From: Diadophis punctatus similis
Lineage: Eukaryota > Chordata > Lepidosauria > Squamata > Dipsadidae
Direction of reading: 5' to 3'
DNA: 64,000 bases
NCBI GenBank assembly: GCA_023053685.1
Contig: JALIGW010000001.1
Location: forward strand, 162,932,547-162,996,546
Each line of letters begins with the position of its first letter. Position 1 is the stretch's first letter. The translations under genes were made by a program, and so were the position numbers. Positions 37,824-52,000 of the stretch are shown in pieces. The notes under the pieces were generated by a model that saw nothing but the letters and a program-made list of their open reading frames with translations, was not told the DNA's origin and searched no databases.

Positions 37824-38212
37824 CAAGCAGTCCATGCTTAGTGACAGTAATTGGGACTGGAATTTCCATCACTAAGCAATGTGGTCATAAAGTGCAATGT
37901 TACATGATCAGGCTGCTTAACAATGGCATCCCGGCTGTCCCCAATTACTGTCATTAAGTGAGGATTTCATATATTTGGAACATCTGACTTCCTACCAACT
38001 TCTCCCTTGACTTTGCTTGTGGTAAGCCAGCAGGAAAGGTCACAAATTATGATCACACAACTCTGGGATGCTGTGCCAGTTATCAAGTGCACAGGTCACA
38101 ATCATGTGACTAAGGTGGTCCTGCAATATCTGGAACTTCAAGGACCGACTTCCTATTCAGCAGTGTTGTAAGTTTGAATGGTCACTGAATGAGTGTTTTT
38201 AAATGAGAATCG
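37824..38212. mobile_element. MITE, CAGGTAGTCCTC family, 3' of PLA2G7
   Basis: Starts CAAGCAGTCCATGCTTAGTG and carries the family words AATTGGGACTGG and TCATTAAGTGAGG. Termini are degraded. Confidence 0.55.
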
Positions 38213-38317
38213 CCTTTAACATCTTTGTTCAAATGTTCTATCTAAAACACACTCGTTCCAATGGAGCTATCATGAAACAAGCAACATTTAGTCAGGAATG
38301 TTTAAGGACAATTAATG

Positions 38318-38323
38318 TTTATT
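38318..38323 (-). terminator. PLA2G7: Possible PLA2G7 polyadenylation signal one base after the stop codon
   Basis: On the - strand the stop TGA is followed by AAATAAAC, so a canonical AATAAA starts one base past the stop. If used, the 3' UTR would be only some 15-30 bases. A distal signal may be used instead. Confidence 0.35.
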
Positions 38324-38324
38324 T

Positions 38325-38428
38325 TCACTGAGATGCTCCTGGAGTTAAGTCAACATTGGTATCTGGAATGACATTAGGTCCTTTGCCATTTAAAAGAGGA
38401 TCCCATTGGTTGAAATCTTTAGAGAGAC
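38325..38428 (-). CDS. PLA2G7: PLA2G7 terminal coding exon with stop
   Basis: The product is [20 protein letters not shown] followed by [13 protein letters not shown] and TGA (38325-38327). It matches human LHKDFDQWDCLIEG and NLIPGTNINTT. An AATAAA lies almost on the stop codon (see the polyadenylation entry). Confidence 0.92.
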
Positions 38429-39900
38429 CTAGGTAAGATAAATTCAAATCAGATGTCACATATAAATATTACATTGTATTCAGAGAAATTATGAATGTTT
38501 CTAAGTCACAATATATTAAAAGTAAGCTTGCTTTGATGTTCCAAAACTGACATGCTGAAAACAGAAAAGTCATAGTGATAAATATGGATGGCTGACTTTA
38601 TCTAAACAGCATATTTTAAATCTCTTAATTTATAAAATCTGGAAAGACCCCTTTTTAAACTGAGTTGCAAGGTCAATATACTTTAAAGTATGTTTACTTG
38701 AAAAGTATATTCCATTTTTCAATAAAACTTCCAGAGAAGGTAGAAACTTATATACAATATAGAAAATACATATTAAAAACATTAGGAGACTCAACTAAAT
38801 GCCTGGCACTAAAAAGTCAACCACTGGCAATGTTCACATCTTCAGGGAAGAAATTCCACAGGTAAGGTTCTGCCATTGACAAGGTAATCTGTAATAAAGG
38901 GGTTACATGGAGGAAAGCCTCTAAATATATTTCAATACATAACCAATTTGATACAAATCATTCAGGTATCAGGGTCCCAAGCTAACTGGTGCACCATCTA
39001 CTTGCTTTCTGATATGTGTCTGTGGCTTAGATAGAATTTACACTCTAGTCCCGTGGTGGTGAACCTATGGCACGCGTGCCACGGGTGGCACGCGGAGCCA
39101 TAGCGGAGGGCACGCGAGCATTGCCCACCGGCAAACCGGAAGTGCGGAAAAACGCACTTCTGGTTTGCCGGTGAGCTGTTTTTTGCACTCCGGAGGGTTC
39201 AGGGAAGCTCCCTGAAGCCCCGGAATGCAAAAAACTACAAAACGGAAGTGCGGAAAAACGCACTTCCGGTTTGCTGGTGAGCTGTTTTTTGCACTCTGGA
39301 GGGTTCAGGGAAGCTCCCTGAAGCCCCGGAATGCAAAAAACGACGAAACGGACAAACCGGAAGTGCATTTTTCCGAACTTCCGGTTTGCCCATTTCGTTG
39401 TTTTTTACCGTCCCAGGCTCTGGTAAGGCCTTTGCGCGGGTGTGTGTGTGTGTGCGCATGCGCAGGGGGCAGCATGGGGGGGGTTGTGCGCATGCGTGGG
39501 GGGGACGGAATGGGTGTGGGTATGTGAGCGCGCGCTAGCGCGCGCGCCCCCCTCTTTTTGGCACGCAAACCTAAAAAGGTTCGCCATCACTGCTCTAGTC
39601 TAATCCGTGAATAACAGATATGTAATATAAGCCTTTTTATATATTAAAAATGCTCATGCTAAACTATTGTAAGTATAAGCAGTCCTTATATGACTGGTTC
39701 TTTAGTTCAGCTTTAAAAAATACTATTTTTTATTCTGTATAGTATTTAAAAGACTCAGATGCTTGGGAAATGAATCTGAATGGTATAGTGACCAGTGATG
39801 GCAAACCTATGACACATGTGTCATAGGTGACACACCACAACATTTGAATGACACACCAGCATTCACTGACACCCAACAGCAATTATTCTCAAAAGCACAT

Positions 39901-39991
<91 letters not shown>

Positions 39992-42900
39992 TGTGTTCTT
40001 ATATGCCGCCCTATTCCCTAGGGACTCAGGGCGGCATACAACATGTAAAGAACAACTATAAAAACAATATTAATAATTTAATAAACAGTTTAATTTTTTT
40101 TAAAAAACATACAAACGATACATACATGGGGGAGACCTAAGGTGTTAATGGTCTCAAATCACCCTGCATACAGGAAGAGCCATGTCTTAATGGCTTTTCG
40201 GAAGGTGGGGATAATTCGAATCTCTGGGGGTAGTTGGTTCCAGAGAACAGGGGCCCCCACAGAGAAGGCTCTCCCCCTAGGGCCCGCCAGCTGGCATTGT
40301 TTGATTGACGGGACCTGGAGGAGACCCACTCTCTGGGACCTGACCGGTCGAAGGGAAGTATGAGGTAGGATGCGGTCCCAGAGGTAACCTGGTCCTAAGC
40401 CATGTAGGGCTTTAAAGATGATAATCAACACCTTGAATTGGACCCGGAGACCAATGGGCAACCAGTGCAGCTGGCGGAGTATGGGTGTTACATGGGTGTA
40501 TCTTGAGACACCCACCACAGCACGCGCAGCCACATTTTGCACCAATTGAAGTCTCCGGATACTCTTCAAGGGTAGCCCCATGTAGAGCGCATTACAGTAG
40601 TCCAATCGAGAGGTGACAAGGGCATGAGTGACCATGAGTAGAGCCTCCTTCTCCAAGTATGGTTGCAATTGGTGCACCAGGTGAACCTGTGCAAAGGCTC
40701 CCCTAGCCACAGCTGTAAGATGTTGGTCTAATTTGAGCTGTGGATCTAGGAGAACTCCCAAATTGCAAACCCGTTCTGAGGGAGCTAATTTTTCTCCCCC
40801 AAGAACCAAGGAGGGAAAGTCGACATAGTCCTTAGGAGGCAATATCCAAAGCCATTCAGTCTTGTCAGGGTTGAGCTTGAGCCTGTTCCTCCCCATCCAG
40901 ATCCTAACATTGTCCAGGCATCCCATTATCATGTGCTTTTCGAAGGTTGCATAGACTATGTGAGAATTGGGGTGTGCGCAGCCTCCAGACTCTGAAAGTG
41001 GTTTGTGAGAGGAATGCTCTTGCACGGCCTCTGGAGTCTCTGAAAATCACATGAGCACAGGTTGTGCTTTCGCAGTGTTTTCAGAGGCCATAGAAGACCA
41101 TTCTCTGAAGCCACTTAAACGCCTTGTGTGAGCAAAGTTGCCTCAGGTAGGCTGCAGGGGTCTGTCAACAGAAAGAGAACAGAGCCTAAAGGTAAGTGGA
41201 ACACAGCAGGTCTTGGGGATCACACACACGACTGGACTGCATTCTTTAAAATGAATAAATATGTAAAGAATTGTTTCTCTTTTTTGCGGTGTGTGTGTGT
41301 ATATATGAGACACGTCCGCAGTCAAGTTAGGCAGGTTAGGATTTTTTTTTACATGCTGAGCCCAAAAGATTTTGCCATCGCTGTTATAAACAGCCCACCT
41401 TCCCTTAAGCTCTCAGAGCAGAGATACAGATGCTTTATGACTTTGACTCCCCATACTCCTCTTTTTGAAGTATGGTATTTTTAGTTACACTGACCACCAG
41501 GAGGTAGTCAGATGTAACCAATTGGAAGTCATGCTAAACCCCAGACTTGGGAGTATGACAATTTAGCATTTGCAGTTCTCTGCTCTGAGAGCTTAAGGAA
41601 AGGTGGACTGTATGCAGTATATACCATTTTGACAGTCTCTAAACCACTGAGTATCAGAATTTGCATAGCTTCTAGAGATAGTGCACTGTATATAGTAGTC
41701 CTCTGAAGAGCAACGGTCTACGAGCTCAATTTCCAGGAGAGGGTTCCAACCCCATAGAAAAACATCTAGCTACCTGTATCTCAGGAGTTCCAATAAGGAT
41801 GAAACTAATCATCTGATGCCTTCAGGTGGTCAATGTAATTGGACGATAAATCACACTTTTGGGATCCTTTGAGTCAGTTTTTGATTCCTGATGACTGGGC
41901 AAGTCCCTGAGATTTTCTTGCAAAGATTTCAGAAATAGTTTGCCATTTCCCACTTCCCAGGGCTGAGAGAAGGTGACTGGCTCAAGGTCACCCAGCTGGC
42001 TTTGTGTTTAAAAAGTAGGACTCACAGTCTCCTGGTTTTTAGCCTTAACCACTACACCAAACTGTCTTTCTATCTGTCTGAGTGACTCTCTTTCTCTCGC
42101 TGAATTTGTAACATGCTCTATTTTATATGCATATATGTATTATATTTTCAGGTAGCTTTAGTGATCAAACCCTAAAGTTGCATCAAATATTGTGATCCAT
42201 CGGTGGAAAGATACTGTCTGTAACATATCCCCTTATCAACATGTAGTGATGCAGGGTGTTAAAAAAGTTAAATATAAAACCAATGCAGCAACTTACCCAA
42301 ATGTTTTTGTAAGAAGGCCAGTGAAGCTTTGTTGCTAATATCAATAGCTGTTTGTGGATCTATATCTCCTCTCAGTTTAAATGTCTTCCCAACTTCGTTT
42401 CCGATAAGGAATGTAAAGTCGGGAAAACTCTGATGTACGGATCCTCTGAAAACAGCAAAAATGCATAAGGATAAGCCTAACAAGTAACCAAACAAGTATG
42501 CCTACAAGAGGGAATCTTTACAAACACTGCTGAAACACATGGAACCTAACTAAATATTTTTGGTTCTGAAGATTTTTGTTTTCTTCTTTATGTGTTATCT
42601 CCACATGTTTGTCCCAAGGGGTTTGGTGATAGTGGTTAGTGTTCTGTGTCTTTTATTTATTTTTTTCCAGTGGTAATAAGTTAGAATTGTTTATTATCAT
42701 TATACTAAAAATACACTCAAAAACCTTTTCTTTGGAGATCAAAGGAATGCAACTACAATTGAAAGATGGGGTAAAACTCAGTTCCTGTTGAACAATTAGT
42801 ATTCATGTTTGAATATTTAAATGAGATCATATAGATTATTTTAATCATGTATATAGCAAGGTTACAATAGTTAAGAGCTGTCCTACACAATATCTGTATT

Positions 42901-45900
42901 CTGCTGCTCTTAACTACCTGCTGATCACTATCAGCAATATTGTAAATGAATCCAGAGACACACAGAGAGAAATGTCCACTTTTAAAACAGTGCAGAAGAA
43001 AAATTTGATCTCATTCAGAAAGGATGCTTTTCTAGGCCCATGGATGTGATTTTATTCCAATGGAAGTGCCAAAGGAAAATACTAATTGGTGGTTATTAGT
43101 CCTGGCCTCCTACTCGCATCACTGACTGAACAGCAAACATCCCAAAGGTCTGGGGTTTAGTTATAATAATCCCCATTTTTAGAAAAGGGAATGAAGAAAC
43201 CTCTGCCATAGTAAGTTGCCATTAATCTGGTTTGAAAAAGGAGGAATTGCAGAAAAGCAAGCAGGTTTTAGAAAAACATGCTCTATGGGTGATCAAGCAT
43301 TAGAGGTACAGCATGTTGCTGAAATGTCTTCATGTAGACTTATTAAGTTTGCATTTGACTCAGCCCCAAAGAGTAATCTTTCAAGAAAGCCAACAGCAAT
43401 CTTAACCTATTTTGTATTGTATATTGACTGCTGATATCCATTTGGAATAGAACACGGAATGTTAGAACATGGGCACAGGCTTTAGTTATGACATAGTGGC
43501 TTGCAGGCCTTAGTTATATAAGTTTTTATTTATTTATTAAATTTAAATATTTATTAAATATTAAATTTATATGCTGCCCATCTCACAATCGAGTGACTCT
43601 GGTTGCTTAGGTAAGAGAGTTGTCAGCCCTCCAAAGTAGGCAAAGAACCTTATTTATTTATTTTATTTGTATGCCACCCATCTCTCCTACAAGGAGACTC
43701 TCACACTTTGTTGTAGGGTAGGAAACCAGAATCTTGAAAATCTGTCCCAGTTTCTTTGTTTTACACTTCCCTTTTCTCAAAATGAAAAAAAAAATAATTC
43801 TGAAAGTTGTCCCTTCATGGTTCAATAATTCCTTTCCCCTTTCCAAGATTAGCTCTACATACTTTTCCAACAGCCCAAATCACCCAAATATGAAAAGTGT
43901 GTAATTAATGGTGCAGTTATATATGACCAAATAAAGGATATGTTGCCTTGTATTTAACAGAGGATCCAGAAGAGATTAATCTATACAGAATAATAAGAGT
44001 TTGAAGGTTCTTGGAGTTCTTCTAGCCAAACCCCCTGCTCAAGCAGAAGACATAGGTATTATAGGTAGAGGCGACCCTATACCAGTGATGGCGAACCTTT
44101 GTTTGCTTGGGTGCCAAAAGGGCATGTGCCTGCGTGCCCACACCCATAATTCAATGCCCTCCCCCCACGCATGCGCGCACAACCCCCTCACCCGCGCATG
44201 CGCGCAGGTCTCACTGAAGCCTCTGGACTTCCGGTAGGCCCGTTGGGCCATTTTTCCCCCTCTCCAGGCTTCAGGAAATCCTCTGGAGCCTGTGGATGGT
44301 GAAAAACAGGCCCAATGGGCCTACCGGAAGTTCGGAAACAAACATCTGGTAGGCCCGTTGGGCCATTTTTCACCTTCCCCAGGCTTCAGGAGGCTTTCCT
44401 GAAGCCTGGGAAGGGCGAAAATAGCCTCCCCCCACCCTCTGGAAGGCCAAAAATCAGCTGGCATAGGGCAACGCCTCTCATGCCCTCAAATATGGCTCCA
44501 AGTGCCACCTGTGGCACACGTGCCATAGGTTTGCCATCACGGCCCTATACCATTATATCTACCTACACCATATTCCTGATCAATAAGAACACAGAAAGAA
44601 TATTTAGACCTTGAAAGAGGAATACTATAACAATATTTTCAGGATGGACATTGGACAATCATGGAAAATTAGGAAAAGAATCCCAGGCAGTCTGAGGAAG
44701 ACCAATGAATTACCTTCACTGTTTAATCTTGGATGATGGATTATGTAATCCAGGCTCCCTGTGGGATAACTAAAATTCATAGTGACCAATAGCAATGTTG
44801 TCGGATTATCAAATTTTGCTTTTGTTAATATCATCTCTGGGATTTTTTCATATTTTAGCCTTATGAGATTTTTACCATTTAAGATTTAAAAATAATAATT
44901 TGGAACCCCACTTGCAGGTGATATGGGTGCTTATCTCAGTTGCATCCGATTAATTTTAAACTATATAAATTTAACTCTATAATCCCATGCCTCTTAACCC
45001 CATTCTAAAGAAATTAAGGCTACTGATATTTGACACTCACTTAATAGTTATCATTTTTCTTTCTCTGCCTTTGTAGTTAAGTTTCTTCATCTCTAGGATA
45101 TTCGAAGCCCACTGGTATTTTTCTGAATTAATAAACAGCAATGGTTGGCGCACGTTGGGATATACTTTATCAGATAAGGGAAGCATCCACGCATCAAGAG
45201 CAACACCGCATCTGTTCAGAAAAAAAAGTTCTATAACATGTTAGTACCAGTTTACACATCCTACAGTGCACATAGATGCTATAAATCACACATTTGCATC
45301 CAGAGATATTTTGTGTTAATTTTATTAAGTTCCATTAGGAGAAACTTTCTGTAAGACATGTTCAATGTTAAGAGGCGGTGGGCTCTCCTACAATAAGTTG
45401 TTTAATAAAGATTGAAAAGCAAAAGGAATTTGTCATGGAATACTTTAAGGCTATCCTGAGTTACAAACCTTTCCATGAACACTGGGCTGTGGATTTCAAG
45501 ATGAATCCATGGAAAGAGAGTACTATATAAGGTTGGCATCATTTACTGGAAATGCTTGGAACTGGCCAATATAATGCTGTGTAATCATTTTCTTTACGGT
45601 GATTTTATGTTTATGTTTATTGTTCTATGAGGCAAGCTACCTTGAATCTATAGAATAAGTAGCATACACATCTATTTACCAATCAATCAATCAATCAATT
45701 CTACATCTGCAGTTCTACTACTATACATTTATATGCCTTTATTATAGTAACATTCACACATAGGTAGAATGTTCCACTCTTCAGTACAAATAGTTGCAAA
45801 AACAATTTATACCCATTACAGTGGAGGATTTCCTACTTTTAATTCAGATTAAAGAGGGACTATCTCTCTTTAGTCTCAGATTAGTTTACTCTATTTAGTC

Positions 45901-48900
45901 TCAGATTATATGTAGAATATTATTTCCTACCAATAGTCAATCCAAAAGTAGATCAGTAGTCAAACCAACAAATAGTAAGTTGAAAAATGAATCTATAAGC
46001 AAATAAAAAGAACCATACAATTAGAGAATGGCCCATAATTTGGAACAAAGTCTTAAGAGAAATGTAACAAAAGCAATTCATTGACTCTTATTTGGCTAGC
46101 AAAGCCACAGTATCACAAACAAATGCTCAGAATTGAGGAATGGGGACAGCAATAATTATTGAATAATATTATTCAATACATGCTCATACACTTCACTTTA
46201 AAATTTGGCAGAAATAATTGTGCAATGTTCACCTATTCCATGAATTTATGTAAGAATTATGGAGGGAGGAAGGAACAGCGAGAAAGATGCCTTCTAGTCA
46301 GTGTTGACTCCTGCAGCTTTCTTGTAAGATTTCAAAGATGGTTTAACATTGCCTGCTTTCTAGAACTGAAAGACAAGGACTAGCCCAAGGTCACTCAGCT
46401 GGCTTCATGCCTAAAGTGGGCCTAGAATCCACGGACTCTTGGGTTCTAGCCTGGCACCTTAACCACTACACCAAACTGTATCTTTAGGGAGATACCACTT
46501 TAGAAATAAAGCTTTTAAAATTATTTCTATTTATCTGATAAGAACAATATTTGATTTTATAAAATTCCTATAAAACACCTATGGCCATTAGACGGCAGCT
46601 GAAAGCCAGAAATTATTTTATTTTCTCTCTCTTTTAACTATATAATGGCTGTATGAATTTTTGTAGTCCAAAAAAGGTATCCCTAACTGTATATCTATAG
46701 GCTTACTATGTACATGCAGTATAAAAGGAAAATGGAATGGAGAAGAACAAAACAGGAAATTTCAGATGCCAATGATGAAAGTTAAACAAGGTTTTAATAC
46801 AAGCTTTATCACATGCTCCTAACTTTGGACATGTTAATGGAAGATCTAGCTCTCTAGAGAAGATTCTAATGCTGGGAAAGGTGGAAAGAATATCATTGGG
46901 CTCCAGCTACCAGCCCTGGACGATATCTTCGCATTGCGCTGTTCTAGGAAGTTGCACAATATTCTCAGAGACTCTTCTCATCCTGCTTACAATCTTTTTG
47001 AACTGTTGCTTCTGGCAGAAGATACAGAACAATTAAAACTCGGACCACACGCTTTCTGAACAGTTTTTATCCCAGAGCTATAATTGCACTTAATAATGAA
47101 TTAAAGGGTCACCATCAGTGAGCTGTTGGATAGTATTACTTGGTCTGTTGTATGGATGTTTGGGTGGTTCAGGGTGGGGAATTTGTGGCGGGTGGGGCGT
47201 GTTTTAGGGATTGCTATGTGTGTTGGGACTGATCTTGAAGCGTTATGTGAATTTCGTTGTATGGGTGTACTGTGTATATACGTACAATGACAATAAATTA
47301 TTATTATTAAAGAGAAGAAGAGGACAACCAGCATGAAGGTGGATAGACTCAGTTACAGTGGTAATTACTACACTGCTGAAGATCCAGGTTAGGGACAGGT
47401 CATAATGGAGAAAATAAATCTATGCCATTGGTAAAAACTGACAATGACTTGATGGCATATAATCAATCAAGCAATCAATGTAATTCAATTGACAGAAGTC
47501 GTCTTCTTTTGATATTATGCATAAGCCCTGACTTCCTTAACCTTTACAAATACAGGTAGTCCTCAACTTGTGACCATAATTGGAACTGGAATTTCCATTG
47601 CTGAGCAATATGATCATGGAGAATAACGTTATGTGACTGGATTGCTTAGCAATGGCAACCCCAACAGTTCCGTGCCAGATGCTGTGGAGGGAGTCCAAGG
47701 TAAGGAGGGTGAGGGTGACACAGCCAAGTAGTGGAGGTCCTGGGAGCCTGGTGCAGGTAGAGTTGGGGGGTGCTGCAGTGTGAAGATGCCTGTAGATGAG
47801 CAAGGGGAATTGAAGCACCCCAACAATTGTAAGTGCAGATAAGCTGCCAAGTGCCCAACTCTTGATCATGTTACTACTGGGTGAGGGGTCTGAAATGGCC
47901 ATACCTTTGGGGATGGATTGCTTAAGTGCTGTTGTTCAGGGCTTCCATAACTTCAACAAGTTATGGCAAATAGCCATATCTCAAGGACTATCTGCAAAAC
48001 AAATATTACTGCAAAGAAAAACAGCAACTAGATCAACCTGATATGGTTTTTTTTTTACTAGTTCTTACTTGAATCGTGTATCTTTACTAAGTGTTTCTAT
48101 GACTGTGGCAGCACCAAAAGAATGCCCCATTGCTGCTATCTTCTGTAAATCAATAGAATCCTGAAAAAACAATGAAATTGAATGATATTATCTTTTGTTT
48201 TCAATCTGATGATTCTATTTTAATTCATTCCATACTGAGGATCCTGATTCCTCTAAATCAGTGGTTCCCAACCTGTGGTACGTGTACCACTAGTGGTACG
48301 CGAGGGCCTTCCAGGTGGTACGCGAACACTTTCGGGGTCATGAACGATTTTTAGTTAGTTATTTTTTACTTCACAAAAATGTTTACTGCCTAACACAAAA
48401 TAATCTGGCAACGATTTGCAACTGTTTCCACACGCCACCCACCTGGTCCCAGCGGCCCGAGAATCCAGTTGCTGGATGCGCGGGGCCAAAAAAGGAACGG
48501 TATAATTATGGAAATAAAGTGATTTCTGATCTAATTTAGTTTCTCTGGAACCAGGTGGTACGCGGCGACTGTACGGGACCTCCAAGTGGTACTCGATCAC
48601 AAAAAGGTTGGGAACCACTGCTCTAAATCAAGAATTGACTTAGTGCCCTCTGATTGTTTTAGACATCAGTCACTACATCTTTTGCCAAAATTAAACTGCT
48701 GCAGATGATTAGCATGAAGGGATGTCCATCCCAGTTTCTTAACCATGTTCAGAAAATTCTTTAACAGTAAGCCTACCATGTGACACTGTTTCTGGATAAC
48801 GTACACAGGAATAAAAAGATCACAAACCTTTGTTTTAAATAGTGATTAGAACTAACTGGAAATGGTGAATATTCTGAATAGCCTTATTAAAGAGCTTCAT

Positions 48901-48983
48901 ATGATAGAGTAAAACACATATTTATTTATTTATTTATTTTATTTTATTTATTTATCTATTTATCTATTTATCTATTTATCTAT

Positions 48984-49078
<95 letters not shown>

Positions 49079-52000
49079 TTTGTGACATTTATATACCACC
49101 TCACAGTGCAAGCACTCTCTAAGCGATTTACACCAGTAAGCAATGTATATTTATATTGCCCCCAACAATCTGGGTCCTCATTTTACCTACCTCAGAAGGA
49201 TGGAAGGCTGAGTCAACCTTGAGCCGATGAGATTTGAACCGCTGACCTGCGGATCATAGTCAGCTAAAGTGGCCTGCAGTACCCCACTCTAACCGCTGTG
49301 CCACCTCGGCTCTTAATATACCCTGTTTCCCCCAAAATAAGACATCCCCTGATAATAAGCCCAATCGGGCTTTTGAGTGCATGGCAATAAGGCCAAGTGC
49401 TTATTTCAGAGTTCATAAAAATATAAGACAGGGTCTTATTTTTGGGGAAACACGGTAGATTAATACCAGGGATATAGTAGATCTGCTGCAAAGAATTAGA
49501 TGAGCAGCAGTAAGATCTTGGACTTAGATCTATGTTCAGGTCTGTCTATGTTCAGGTGACTCTACTTTAGGGCTGCACTTGAACACAGAATTCACTGGGT
49601 GCCTCAAGAGACTCTCGGATAAATGAATTAATATGTTTTAACATGTAAGAAAGCAGATGGCATAGGAAGATGGGTGCCATGTGAGAAACCCCAGCTGTAA
49701 CACATATCTTAGTGAAAGTAGAAAAAAGCAGGCTTGTCAATGAAGTGTTAAAGCAAATGCTTTTCATCTAATCAGTCTCTCTTAAGGAAACTCTTGAATG
49801 ATACACTTTGCTTAGAAAGGTAAGCAGCACTGCACTTTTTTTTAGAAGCAATCATGGATTTATATTGCTTTACCACAAATTAACAAGTCTAAGCATTATT
49901 CAGTTACCTCAAAAGAAATACATGTTAAAAGGGCAATTATTATATTAATAGTTACTGTATCTGTTTGATTTTCTGGAACCATCTGAACCTTTAGAGAAAC
50001 ACAAAATCAGATTCATCCAATATCACAATGGTATAAAAACAAAGATTTAACTGTTCTACAATAGCACTTCAGCAAACAAAGTGCCAGTCTGAAATACACA
50101 ATGCAACATACCAAATTATGAATTTCCAATTATCAAGGGGAATCTTCTACCTCATTTACCTTTAAAAGACTCCAGTTGAAATTTAAAGGCAAAATGTTCT
50201 TAGCGGATTTTCCAGAATTAATTTCAAGCAAAAGGTCAAGAGCTCTAATGCATTCATCTGCCCTTTTCTTTACCTACATGAAGAGGAGACAAAACCCACT
50301 TTCAGTATATGACTTAGTAATCTGGAAAAAAAATGCTTGTGTATATATGGCTTCTATCTATGTTATAAAATGTGCGATTAGGATTTTTCTAAGATAGGGG
50401 TTTACCTTTAAAGAGGGCACTAATTAGGCCATAGGTTATTTCAGGTCTCATTTTGGAATGAAAAATTCCTTGGTCACCTTATGCTGTATGCTGAGAGAAT
50501 GTGGTAAATGTGACTATGTTCCTTCCCTTATGTCAGTGGTTCTCAACCTGTGGGTCGCGACCCCTTTGGGGGTCGAAGACCCTTTCACAGGGGTTGCCTA
50601 AGACCATCGGAAAACACATATTTCCGATGGTCTTAGGAACCGAGACACCGCTCCTCTATCTGTCTCCAGGCGGGTCCACCCACATATGAGTACCCGGCAT
50701 GATGACATCATCATGCCAACCCCATCACATGGGAACTTCTGAGCATGCGCAGATGCCAAATTTCCGGCCATCTTGTTTTTGGCTTTTTTTTTTCAATTTT
50801 TTGAAAACATTTTCGGCACTGCACATGTGCGTGCGCGCAAAGCGTACGTATGCCCACGAGGCGCGGCCACGCAGCGCAGAAGGAAGCAAACCGGCAGTGA
50901 GGTAAGTTAGAACCCATCCCTGAGTTTCCTAATAATTTTATTATTTTATGGTTGGGGGTCACCACAACATGAGGAACTGTATTAGGGTCGCGGCATTAGG
51001 AAGGTTGAGAACCACTGCCTCAGATCTTTCGATGCTTTTTTAATACCATCAACCTCCAGGGTGCATAAGATTTTGGGTTACATGGCTCTGCTCCTATGTT
51101 GACGGTCAATTGCAGAAGCAGATGCTGGGGGATATTTATCCTTTACTGTTATGCTACACAATTCCTCAAAATTCATGCCATAGTAACTATCGAGTTTTGA
51201 GTAATCATCCACTGGATTTTAAAAGTGATAAATCAGATGGCGCTATCATATCTACTCCAGTTATAGAGTGTATGACTTAAAAATGATTTAAAATACAGGG
51301 GCTCCTGAGACTGAATCAATTATGATTCTGTAGTGCACTAGGATTTAGAAGATTTGCATGAATACCTGTTTCCGCCTTAGCAACTGTTCATTTTCATCTG
51401 GTTTTAATTTCCTATAGTACATCCATGTCTTGTCCAATGCTGGGGGTATACTTTTGCCTCCTTTTGGAGGGTTTTCTTTATAGTAATATGTAGCTGCAGA
51501 CGACTGGTCTCTAATGAAAAAAAAACACTGTGCTTTGAGACAGCAACACTTTTCCCCCCTCAAAGTTCATACAATGACATACTGTAAATGTTTAATATAA
51601 ATATTGCATTAATAAATATATTAGAACTCATTCCTAATTTAGCACCAGAATATAACATTAAAGAAAGCTTGGTATATAAAAGGTAAAGATTACTAAGATT
51701 AATATGTACAGATGGCAAAAGAATGAGTTTACATCTAAAAAACCCTCCCTTTTTACAACCCTGTAACTCCTTAATTCGGAGTAGAGTTGAGGCAGCTGGA
51801 TGCAGCTAACTGTTTACTGGCCGAATGTCCTTCCTGAAACCATTCTGAATTCACAGCAGATTTTTTTTCCTTTGGATTCTGGAGAGAAACATCTGCCGCT
51901 ACCTAGGATTCAACTCTCAACCTTCTGAGTGGGAGGCAAGCATCTTCGCCATTAGGCCACCACCCCATTCCAGTTTACATCTGAAACATTACCGTTTTAA

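Noticed and set aside
39120..39400. Regularly spaced repeats resembling a CRISPR array or tandem satellite
   Set aside because: They are internal hairpin units of a hAT MITE with a clear 8-bp duplication, in a vertebrate genome.
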